Shown one piece after another: positions 11,187 through 18,622 of a DNA stretch of 64,000 nucleotides. The first letter of the stretch is position 1, and each line of letters begins with the position of its first letter. The position numbers and the translations under genes are program-made. The stretch covers positions 1 through 64,000 of the forward strand of contig JBBPZV010000029.1 in the NCBI GenBank assembly GCA_038198775.1, given 5' to 3'. The stretch comes from JACCYJ01 sp038198775. GTDB taxonomy: Bacteria; Actinomycetota; Actinomycetes; Propionibacteriales; Nocardioidaceae. The notes below the pieces were generated by a model, which had not been told where the DNA came from, searched no databases, and saw only the letters and a list, made by a program, of their open reading frames with translations.

Positions 11187-12470
11187 ATGCCCGACCGCTA
11201 CGCCCACTCGCGCACCCAGCACCAGCGGGCCCGAGCCTGGCTGGCCCGCGGGGTGGCCACCGCCATCCGGGCCCCCCAGCAGCCCGTCCCGATCACGTTC
11301 GGGAGCGCGCGCGGATCGTCGTTGACCGACATCGACGGGAACCGGTACGTCGACTACGCGCTGGCGTACGGGCCGCTTCTGCTCGGCCACTCCCCCGAGG
11401 CCGTGCTGGCCGCCGTACGGGACCAGCTCGGCACCGGCCTCGGCTACGGGGCCTGCCACCGGGGCGAGGCCGCGCTCGCCGAGGCGCTCTGCCGGATCGT
11501 CCCGTGCGCCGAGCTCTGCGTGTTCTCCAGCACCGGCAGCGAGGCCGTCCACGCCGCACTGCGCATCGCCCGGGCCGCGACCGGCCGCCGCCGGGTCGTC
11601 AAGTTCCTCGGACACTTCCACGGGTGGCTCGACCCGCTGGCGATCGGTGTCCCCGGCCTCCCCGACCGGGGACCGTCGACCGGCGGGCAGGACCCGCTCG
11701 CCTCCGCCGCCGTCACCGTCTGCCCGTGGAACGATCTGGCAGCGCTCGCCGACGCCCTCACCGACGACGTCGCGGCGGTCATCATGGAGCCGGTCGCCGT
11801 CAACGGCGGCTGTCTCCTGCCGGAGCCCGGCTACCTCGAGGCCGTCCGTGACATGACCCGCCGCAACGGCACCCTGCTCGTCTTCGACGAGGTGATCACC
11901 GGGTTCCGGCTCGCGCTGGGCGGGGCCCAGGAGCGTTGCGGGGTGGTGCCCGACCTGGCCGTCCTGGGCAAGGCACTCGGGTCCGGCTTCCCCATCAGCG
12001 CGGTGTGCGGCTCCGCCGAGGCGATGGCGGAGGTTGCCGCCGGCAGCGTCGCCCACATCGGCACGTTCAACCTCAACCCGGTCTGTGCCGCCGCGGCGCT
12101 GGCCGCGGTGGGCGAGCTCGAGCGGCGCGCTGCCGAGATCTATCCCCAGCTGGAGGCGACCGGAGCCGCCCTCGCGGCGATCCTGCGGGAGGAGACCGCC
12201 GAGCAGCGGGTCCCGCTCGTGGTCAACCAGATCGGCGCCGCCGCCTACGCGTTCTGGTCCCCCACCCCGGTCCAGACCTACGACGACGCCCTGCGCGCCG
12301 ACGCTGCGGCGTACCGGTCCTTCGCCGCGGCGCTGCTCGGGCACGGAGTCCACGTCATCCCCCGCGGCCTGCTCTACGTCTCCACCGCCCACGGCGCGGC
12401 GGAGCTGGAGCGGACCCGGCAGGCCGTGCGGCGGGCGAGCGTGGACCTCGCGTCGCGGGTGCCGGCATGA
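11187..12470 (+). CDS. class III PLP aminotransferase (glutamate-1-semialdehyde aminomutase-like)
   Basis: This is a PLP enzyme (427 aa from the ATG at 11187). The cofactor-binding motif FSSTGSEAVHAALR, the PLP Asp in LVFDEVITGFR and the Schiff-base Lys in LGKALGSGFP are all present. The family contains glutamate-1-semialdehyde aminomutase and amino-acid or amine transaminases. The gene context (importer, SDR, dehydratase) favours catabolism over tetrapyrrole synthesis. The ATG was preferred to an in-frame start 78 bases upstream because the extra residues look like leader sequence. The stop overlaps the SDR start (ATGA). Confidence 0.88.
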   Translation: MPDRYAHSRTQHQRARAWLARGVATAIRAPQQPVPITFGSARGSSLTDIDGNRYVDYALAYGPLLLGHSPEAVLAAVRDQLGTGLGYGACHRGEAALAEALCRIVPCAELCVFSSTGSEAVHAALRIARAATGRRRVVKFLGHFHGWLDPLAIGVPGLPDRGPSTGGQDPLASAAVTVCPWNDLAALADALTDDVAAVIMEPVAVNGGCLLPEPGYLEAVRDMTRRNGTLLVFDEVITGFRLALGGAQERCGVVPDLAVLGKALGSGFPISAVCGSAEAMAEVAAGSVAHIGTFNLNPVCAAAALAAVGELERRAAEIYPQLEATGAALAAILREETAEQRVPLVVNQIGAAAYAFWSPTPVQTYDDALRADAAAYRSFAAALLGHGVHVIPRGLLYVSTAHGAAELERTRQAVRRASVDLASRVPA

Positions 12471-13240
12471 CCGGAAGGCTCGACGGCCTGGTCGCGATCG
12501 TGACCGGTGCCGGGCGCGGTATCGGCGCCGCGGTCGCGGTCCGGTTCGCAGCCGAGGGCGCCGCGGTCTCCTGTGTGGACGTCCGGGCCGACGCGGCCGC
12601 CGCGACCGCCCGCGCCATCGAGCAGCGCGGGGGTACGGCGCTGCCGCTGGTCGAGGACGTCGCCACCGACCTCGGCAACTCCGGCATGGTCGCTGCGACC
12701 GTTGAGCGGTTCGGCGGGCTGGACGTCCTGCACGCCAACGCCGCGGTCCAGGTCATGGGCCGGCTCGAGGAGACCGACGAGGACGCCTGGCGGCGGCTGT
12801 ACGAGACGAACCTGCGCGGCGCCGCCCTGGGCGCCGCCCACGCGCTGCCGCGGCTGCGGGAGCGCGGCGGTGGCACCATCGTCTTCACCGCGTCGCTGCT
12901 CGGCATCGTCGGCGACCCTGACATGCCCGCGTACGGCGCGATGAAGGGCGGCCTGCGGGCGCTGTGCCGGTCACTGGCCACCGCGCACGGCCCGGAGAAC
13001 ATCCGCTGCAACACCATCTGCCCGGGCGACGTCGACACCGAGATGAATCAGGACTTCTTCGCCCACCAGCCCGATCCGGAGGCGGCGCGCCGCCAGGTCA
13101 CCGACCGCTATCCCCTGCGTCGCTTCGCGTCTCCGCGCGACGTCGCGAACGTCGCGGTCTTCTTGGCCTCGGACGAGGCGAGCTATCTGACCGGCATCGA
13201 TGTCGTCGTCGACGGCGGCCTGCTGGCCCGGATCTACTGA
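12467..13240 (+). CDS. short-chain dehydrogenase/reductase
   Basis: This is an NAD(P)-dependent SDR (257 aa) with the cofactor motif TGAGRGIG near residue 14, NAA in HANAAV, the catalytic Ser in FTASLLG, the YGAMK active-site Tyr/Lys pair, and the C-terminal PLRRFASPRDVANVAVFLAS typical of classical SDRs. The acidic residue after the second strand (CVDVRAD) suggests NAD preference. It is coupled to the aminotransferase by an ATGA overlap and followed after 14 bases by the dehydratase. The substrate is unknown, probably a hydroxy acid or polyol intermediate of the same pathway. Confidence 0.92.
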   Translation: MTGRLDGLVAIVTGAGRGIGAAVAVRFAAEGAAVSCVDVRADAAAATARAIEQRGGTALPLVEDVATDLGNSGMVAATVERFGGLDVLHANAAVQVMGRLEETDEDAWRRLYETNLRGAALGAAHALPRLRERGGGTIVFTASLLGIVGDPDMPAYGAMKGGLRALCRSLATAHGPENIRCNTICPGDVDTEMNQDFFAHQPDPEAARRQVTDRYPLRRFASPRDVANVAVFLASDEASYLTGIDVVVDGGLLARIY

Positions 13241-13254
13241 CAGGACGGTCTCGC

Positions 13255-14934
13255 GTGGTCACCACCCAGCCGAACTCACCCCTCCTCAGCCGCACCCTGT
13301 ACGAGGGGCGCAGCCGCGCCGCGGCCCGTGCCTATCTGTACGGCACCGGGTTCTCGCCGCAGGACCTGCGCCAGCCGATCGTCGGCGTCTCGCACGCCTG
13401 GATCGAGACGATGCCGTGCAACCTCAACCACCGCGAGCTCGCGGCGCGGGTCAAGGCGGGGGTGCGGGAAGCCGGTGGCACGCCGATGGAGTTCAACACG
13501 ATCGCGATCTCAGACGGCGTGACGATGGGCACCGAGGGCATGAAGGCGTCCCTGGTGAGCCGGGAGGTGATCGCGGACTCCATCGAGCTGGTCGCCCGGG
13601 GTCACTATTTCGACGCCCTGGTCTGCGTCGTCGGCTGCGACAAGACCGTCCCGGCCGCGGCGATGGCGCTGGCGCGTCTGGACCGGCCGGCGATCGTCCT
13701 GTACAGCGGCTCGATCCTGCCGGGTCGCTTCCGCGGCCGCGACGTGGCCATGGGTGAGGTCTTCGAGGCGATCGGGGCGGTCGCCGCCGGCCGGATGGCC
13801 GAGTCCGAGCTCGCGGAGATGGAGCTTGTCGCCTGCCCCGGGGCCGGTTGCTGCGGCGGCCAGTTCACGGCGAACACGATGTCGATGTGCATGGAGGCCA
13901 TCGGGCTCTCCCCGGTCGGCTTCAACTCGATCCCGGCGGTCGACGGGTCCAAGCTCGGCGCGGCGGAGCGAGCCGGTGGAGTGGTGATGGACGCTCTGCG
14001 GAGCGGGTTGCGGCCTCGCCAGATCCTCACCCGGACCGCCTTCGAGAACGCGACGGCGGCCGTCGCGGCCAGCGGTGGGTCGACGAACGCCGCCCTTCAC
14101 CTGCTCGCGCTCGCGCGCGAGGTGGGTGTCGAGTTCTCGCTCGACGACGTCGACCGGATCAGCCGACGTACCCCGCTGCTAGGCGACCTGCTTCCCGGTG
14201 GCCGCTACACCGCTGCCGACCTGCACGAGGCCGGTGGGATCGCGGTCTTGTTGCGGCGCCTGCTCGACGGCGGCTTCGTCGACGGCTCGGCGCTGACCGT
14301 CACGGGCCGCTCGCTCGGCGAGGAGGTGGCGGAGCTGCCCGAGACACCGGGCCAGGACGTGATCGCCCCGCTGGAGCGGCCGCTGCGCCACGAGGGCGGC
14401 CTGGTCGTGCTGCGAGGAAACCTGGCGCCCGACGGCTCGGTGGTGAAGATCACCGCCCACACGCTGACCTCCCACCACGGGCCGGCTCGCATCTTCGACT
14501 CCGAGGAGGATGCGTACGACGCGGTGATCGGCGGGCGGATCGTCCCTGGAGACGTCGTGGTGATCCGGTACGAGGGCCCGCGGGGCGGCCCAGGCATGCG
14601 CGAGATGCTGTCGGTGACCGCCGCCATCATCGGCGAGGGGCTCGGCGACTCGGTCGCGCTGGTCACCGACGGACGGTTCAGCGGCGCGACGAACGGCTTC
14701 ATGGTGGGCCATGTGGCGCCGGAGGCGGCCGTGGGCGGTCCGCTGGCCGGGTTGCGCGACGGCGACGTGATCGCCATGGACGTGCCGACCCGGCGGATCT
14801 CCGTCGAGGACGTCGACCTCGACGAGCGGCTCCGGGACTGGAAGCCGCGGCCACCCCGCTACCCGCGCGGGGTGTTCGCCCGGTACGCGACCGCCGTCGG
14901 GTCCGCCAGCGACGGGGCCGTGCTGCAGCCGTAA
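13255..14934 (+). CDS. IlvD/Edd-family dehydratase (dihydroxy-acid or sugar-acid dehydratase)
   Basis: This is an Fe-S dehydratase of 559 aa that eliminates water from a 2,3-dihydroxy acid. The cluster cysteines lie in MPCNLNHRELA, VGCDKTVPAA and CPGAGCCGGQFTANTM; the C-terminal GRFSGATNGFMVGHVAPEA motif is also present. The GTG at 13255 is preceded by AGGACGG, and the upstream extension of the reading frame overlaps the SDR. In a catabolic operon a sugar-acid (aldonate-type) dehydratase is at least as likely as the branched-chain amino-acid enzyme IlvD. Confidence 0.9.
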   Translation: MVTTQPNSPLLSRTLYEGRSRAAARAYLYGTGFSPQDLRQPIVGVSHAWIETMPCNLNHRELAARVKAGVREAGGTPMEFNTIAISDGVTMGTEGMKASLVSREVIADSIELVARGHYFDALVCVVGCDKTVPAAAMALARLDRPAIVLYSGSILPGRFRGRDVAMGEVFEAIGAVAAGRMAESELAEMELVACPGAGCCGGQFTANTMSMCMEAIGLSPVGFNSIPAVDGSKLGAAERAGGVVMDALRSGLRPRQILTRTAFENATAAVAASGGSTNAALHLLALAREVGVEFSLDDVDRISRRTPLLGDLLPGGRYTAADLHEAGGIAVLLRRLLDGGFVDGSALTVTGRSLGEEVAELPETPGQDVIAPLERPLRHEGGLVVLRGNLAPDGSVVKITAHTLTSHHGPARIFDSEEDAYDAVIGGRIVPGDVVVIRYEGPRGGPGMREMLSVTAAIIGEGLGDSVALVTDGRFSGATNGFMVGHVAPEAAVGGPLAGLRDGDVIAMDVPTRRISVEDVDLDERLRDWKPRPPRYPRGVFARYATAVGSASDGAVLQP

Positions 14935-15275
14935 CCGCAGTGTCTCCGCAACGGCCGTCTCCGCGGCGACGTCTGGGGCTCGCTTCTGGAGCGAGGCAAC
15001 TCAAACGAAGTCTCAGGTGGTCCACCTCGACAAGGAGATGAGCCCCAAGGTCAACCGCCGGTTCGCCCATCTCGAGTCGCGTCGGGACTGAGCCAGCTGC
15101 GGGCGCCACCATCCGCTCTCTCCTAGGTGCGCGAGCGTCAGCGAGCTTTCTTTGATGGCGGGCGATGGTGGACCAGACGCAGAACCGCGCCCCCGCCAGC
15201 GAGCGCTGCCCATCACCGCCCGCCTCGGGGTGTGAGACACTCCGCCCACAGTCCCGGTCATTAGAGGCAGTGCAC
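14935..15275. other. gene-free stretch with an orphan peptide tail
   Basis: No complete gene is visible in this stretch. On the plus strand a frame without a start codon runs to a stop at about 15092 and ends LDKEMSPKVNRRFAHLES..., which looks like a real protein tail. A degenerate inverted repeat (GCGGGCGATGG near 15157 and CCATCACCGCCCGC near 15208) lies further on and could terminate the dehydratase operon. I cannot assign either one. Confidence 0.35.
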
Positions 15276-16544
15276 ATGTCGGTGATCTCGGCGCGAACGA
15301 GCCGGATGCTCACCTTGTGGTCAGCGTCAGCGCTGGCCGGCCTGTCCGTCGTGTACGTCGGGGGCGACGTCTCTCAGGCCGCCGGCAACCGCTGTCTCGG
15401 CAAGGACGCCACGATCGTCGGCACCTCCGGCCCCGACCACATCGTCGGCACGCCCGGCCCTGACGTCATAGTGGGGCTTGGCGGACACGATGAGATCAGC
15501 GGCAGCGGCGGCAACGACCGCATCTGCGGCGGCGGCGGCTCCGACGACCTGTTCGGCGGCAAGGGCAGGGACCGGCTGGCGGGCCAGGCTAACCCGCCCC
15601 CGGACAGCTTTCCGACGTTCGCCTCCGGTGACACCCTGGCGGGCGGCAAGGGGAACGACGTCCTCTACGGCGGCAACCCCGCCACCGACGACAGCGGCGG
15701 CGACGCCGTTTCCTTCCGCAGCTCCGACGGTGGCGTCCAGGTGGACCTGACAGCGGGGACCAGCTCCGGACAGGGCGACGACACGCTGGTCGGGATCGAC
15801 GACATCATCGGCTCTCGTCACAGCGACTCGCTGCGAGGGATGGCCGGCAGTGAGATCCACGCCGCCAAGGGCAACGACCGGATCGTGAGCATGCCGGGAG
15901 GCGAACGCCTGGTCGGCGGCGAAGGCAACGACCGGCTGGTGCTCGGCGCCGGCGACTTCGGCTATGGGAGCCTCGGCGACGACGTGCTCCGGATGCGGCC
16001 TGCGGGTGACGCCATCGCCGAGGGCGGCGCGGGAGACGACAGGTTCGTGGGTGACGCCGGGCATGACACCTTCTACGATCTCGCTCCTCATGGCGGAGAT
16101 GACCGCGCCCACGGTCACGGTGGCAGCGATCTGATCTCGCTGGGCAGTGGAGCCGACGTGTCCGCCGGTGGTTCCGGACCCGACAACATCGCAGCCAACC
16201 CTGGGGCGGACCGGATCCTCGGCGGCATGGGCCGGGACCGGTTCGCCGGAGGCTCCCTCGTCGGGGACGGCCTCACGGTCAACCTGAGGTTCGGCACCGC
16301 GACCGGGGCCGGGACGGGAGCCGACGTATTGAGCTCCATCGCCGACGTCGACGGCACCGCGGGCGACGACGTCCTGATCGGCAACGAGTTCGCCAACGAC
16401 ATCTTCGCCGGCCCTGGATCCGACCAGATGTCCGGTGGTGCTGGGAACGACACCCTCGACGGCTTCGACGGCCAGGACCGAGCCGACGGAGGGCCGGGAG
16501 ACGACACATGCACCGCTGAGGAAACCAGCCGCTGCGAACACTGA
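15276..16544 (+). CDS. secreted RTX-type calcium-binding repeat protein
   Basis: This is a 422-aa protein. The N terminus is signal-like: Arg-bearing, then a hydrophobic stretch ending near SQAAG (about residue 38). Most of the rest is glycine/aspartate-rich nonapeptide repeats of the GGxGxDxx type (GGHDEISG, GGGGSDDLFGG, GGEGNDRLV, GGAGNDTLDG), which form calcium-bound beta-rolls. No toxin, protease or lipase domain is attached. Three C-terminal cysteine or acidic residues close the protein. It is flanked by an orphan tail and an IS630 remnant, so acquisition by transfer is possible. The function is unknown; extracellular. Confidence 0.85.
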   Translation: MSVISARTSRMLTLWSASALAGLSVVYVGGDVSQAAGNRCLGKDATIVGTSGPDHIVGTPGPDVIVGLGGHDEISGSGGNDRICGGGGSDDLFGGKGRDRLAGQANPPPDSFPTFASGDTLAGGKGNDVLYGGNPATDDSGGDAVSFRSSDGGVQVDLTAGTSSGQGDDTLVGIDDIIGSRHSDSLRGMAGSEIHAAKGNDRIVSMPGGERLVGGEGNDRLVLGAGDFGYGSLGDDVLRMRPAGDAIAEGGAGDDRFVGDAGHDTFYDLAPHGGDDRAHGHGGSDLISLGSGADVSAGGSGPDNIAANPGADRILGGMGRDRFAGGSLVGDGLTVNLRFGTATGAGTGADVLSSIADVDGTAGDDVLIGNEFANDIFAGPGSDQMSGGAGNDTLDGFDGQDRADGGPGDDTCTAEETSRCEH

Positions 16545-16566
16545 AGCCCAGGCTCCCTCCGCGGTC

Positions 16567-16800
16567 AAGCCGCGGCATCGCCAGTTCATGGCCTTCTCAA
16601 GCAGGTGGCCAAGGTGTGATTCGGGATCATCGAGAAGCAGGCAATCCGACGAGGCACCTTTCGCTCGGTCAAGGACCTCAACGCCAAAATCCGTGCCTTC
16701 ATCCCCGGCTGGAATGACCGCTGCCACCACTTCGTCTGCACCAAGACCGCCGACGAGATGCTCAAGAAGGCCAACCGTCAGCAAACTTCAGAAGCGGCCC
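16567..16800 (+). pseudogene. degenerate IS630-family transposase remnant
   Basis: Two pieces of an IS630-type DDE transposase are recognisable on the plus strand. KPRHRQFMAF (from 16567) continues one frame over as LLKQVAKV, resembling the region before the second catalytic Asp. After a stop codon, FGIIEKQAIRRGTF (from 16620) runs on through GWNDRCHHFVCTKTADEML, the C-terminal part that follows the last catalytic residue. About 60 residues between them are missing and the frame is shifted. I found no terminal inverted repeats, so this is a decayed insertion. Confidence 0.7.
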
Positions 16801-16835
16801 CCTCGAGTGCGTCCGGACCGGCTCCACCCGCCGCA

Positions 16836-17169
16836 CTACGCGGGGATGGGATGCCGACGCACGAACGCCGCGATCGCCTCGCCGACCGCGTCGGGGTCCT
16901 GGAGCGGCAGAGGCGACCGTGTTGGAGTGGTCCGCCAGGGTCAGGTGCCGGGCCGGCGGCTTCGGGCCATAGCCGGGGCGGCGGACCCGGATCACCCGGA
17001 ACCCGTCGAGCACCGGGCTCTCGCTGAGCGGGAAGAACCAGCCGCCGAAGACGCCGGCATGGACGAGCACGATCGCCTCGCCGGCGCCACGCTCGGAGTA
17101 GTCGATCTCCGCATCACCGAAGGTCGCACGCTGCATCGTCTGGCCGGCCTCGGGGTCGCGTTCCACCAT
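16836..17169 (-). pseudogene. alpha/beta-hydrolase gene with internal deletion
   Basis: The first ~75 residues (MVERDPEAGQTMQRAT..., then AIVLVHAGVFGGWFFPLSES and VIRVRRPGYGPKPPARHLTL) are a normal alpha/beta-hydrolase N terminus. At about 16915 the sequence jumps, in another frame, to a typical C-terminal end (LPLQDPDAVGEAIAAFVRR, stop at 16836). The nucleophile elbow and the rest of the catalytic core are gone. The ATG at 17169 has GAGGA upstream. The gene follows the MBL-fold gene by 24 bases and abuts the IS630 remnant, whose insertion or excision may have caused the loss. Confidence 0.72.
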
Positions 17170-17193
17170 GTCAACGTCCTCGTCGACGGTCGT

Positions 17194-18174
17194 TCACAGC
17201 TCGAACGTGGTGCCGACGCAGCTGGGGATCACCGCATCCGGAAACGCCGCCGCCAGCGCATGGGTGGCCCGCCACCCGGTGCAGTGGGCCGGCACGATGA
17301 CCTGCGGCGCGAGGTCGGCGAACGCACTGCGGACATGCGGGATGAGCGGCTCGAAGGCCGGGCCGCTCAGGTGGAAGCCGCCGAGGACGGCGTGGATGCG
17401 CTGCATGCCGGTCAGCCGCTGGGCGTACCGGACGGTGTTGACGACGCCGGCGTGGCCGCAGCCGGTCAGCACGACCAGGCCGCGGTCGCGCACGCTGAGC
17501 ACGAGCGCCTGGTCGTCGAGCACGAGCGGATCCGGTTCCCACCCCCGCCCGATCCAGCCGTCCTGGAGCGGGAATCCCCGCTCGAAGTCCGTGGTGCGGT
17601 CGATCTCCCCCGTCACCAGCAGGGAGTGCTCGAACAGGAACGAGGGCTGGACGTCCGCCACGATCTGGAAGCCAGCACCCTCGAGCGCCGGGCGGCTGGT
17701 GGTGGGCAGCTCGAACGGCTCCCGCCCGGGCAGACGTATCCGCCGGCGGCGCCAGAACTCGGGATGGATGAGCACCGGCAGGTTCGTACGACCGACCGCC
17801 CGGACGAAGCCGTCGAGGCCGGTGGTGTGGTCGAAGTGCCCGTGGCTCAACACGATGACCTCGACGTCGAGGGGGGAGATCTCGAGCAGGCGCATGTTCT
17901 CGACGAGCCCGTCCGGGCTGACCCCGGTGTCGAAGAGGATTCGGTGCTCGCGCCCGTTCTTGCCGATCGTGAGCAGGGCCGAGAACCCGTGCTCGCCGCG
18001 CAGCTGCTGGAGAACCTCGCCGTCGAGTGTGCCCACCCGGTGACGTGGGACCGTGGCTGCGGTGAACGGGAAGCGCCTCGCCGGTCCCTGGTCCGGCATG
18101 AACACGTCGGTCAGGTTGTCGACGAGCGTGGTGATCGTGAGAGAGTCGACGGGCTCGAGCGGAATGACTGACAT
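17194..18174 (-). CDS. MBL-fold metallohydrolase
   Basis: This is a 326-aa metallo-beta-lactamase-fold protein. The metal motif SHGHFDHTTG lies near residue 110; further ligands are likely in TGCGHAG and VPAHCTGW. The layout resembles the COG1237 group (dihydropterin/aminobenzene phosphate synthase-like hydrolases), cytoplasmic and without a signal peptide. Downstream on the same strand is only the truncated hydrolase; upstream it is divergent from the SnoaL-like/GH78 operon, with a 73-base gap that must hold both promoters. The substrate is unknown. Confidence 0.88.
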   Translation of the reverse strand: MSVIPLEPVDSLTITTLVDNLTDVFMPDQGPARRFPFTAATVPRHRVGTLDGEVLQQLRGEHGFSALLTIGKNGREHRILFDTGVSPDGLVENMRLLEISPLDVEVIVLSHGHFDHTTGLDGFVRAVGRTNLPVLIHPEFWRRRRIRLPGREPFELPTTSRPALEGAGFQIVADVQPSFLFEHSLLVTGEIDRTTDFERGFPLQDGWIGRGWEPDPLVLDDQALVLSVRDRGLVVLTGCGHAGVVNTVRYAQRLTGMQRIHAVLGGFHLSGPAFEPLIPHVRSAFADLAPQVIVPAHCTGWRATHALAAAFPDAVIPSCVGTTFEL

Positions 18175-18247
18175 GGCGTCCGACTGTTCTCAACTGCAGA
18201 CAGGCGTTCTTGACGATGCGCAGAATCCGACCCTAGCATCGCCAGCG

Positions 18248-18622
18248 ATGGAGAGCCCGCGCTCGGTTGCGGCGGCCTATTGGGCCGCCGAGTGCCGGCG
18301 TGACCTCGGCGCTGTGCTGGACTTCTACCACGACGATGCGGTGGTGCACCCACCGTCGGGGCCGTCGCTCGTCGGCCGAGACCAGATCGCGACCTTCTAC
18401 CGTGACGAGATCGCGGACTATCCGGGGCTCGAGGTGCGCATCGTGCACGAGGTGTGCGACGGCCCGGAGGCGTCGCTGGAGTGGGAGGCCGTCCTGGTCG
18501 ACCACGCCGGAGGTCGCCACCCGTTCCGCGGCGTCAACGTGGTGCGGGTGAGAGACGGCAGGTTCGAGTGGGTCCGCGCGTACTTCGACCCCGCGGCCAT
18601 CGACCAGCCAGAACCGCCGTAG
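18248..18622 (+). CDS. SnoaL-like/NTF2-fold protein
   Basis: This is a small 124-aa protein with the NTF2/SnoaL pattern: an N-terminal helix (SVAAAYWAAECRRDLGAVLDF), then YHDDAVVHPPSGP, GRDQIATFY and a C-terminal beta-rich part ending in an acidic tail. The fold binds small hydrophobic molecules or acts as a cyclase or isomerase; no specific function can be given. It directly abuts the GH78-like gene with no gap, so it is the first gene of that operon. Confidence 0.82.
   Translation: MESPRSVAAAYWAAECRRDLGAVLDFYHDDAVVHPPSGPSLVGRDQIATFYRDEIADYPGLEVRIVHEVCDGPEASLEWEAVLVDHAGGRHPFRGVNVVRVRDGRFEWVRAYFDPAAIDQPEPP

Noticed and set aside
11187..12470. Assigning the aminotransferase as HemL of tetrapyrrole synthesis
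   Set aside because: The motifs fit the broader class III family, and the operon partners (SDR, dehydratase, importer, GntR) are catabolic, so the specific name is not supported.
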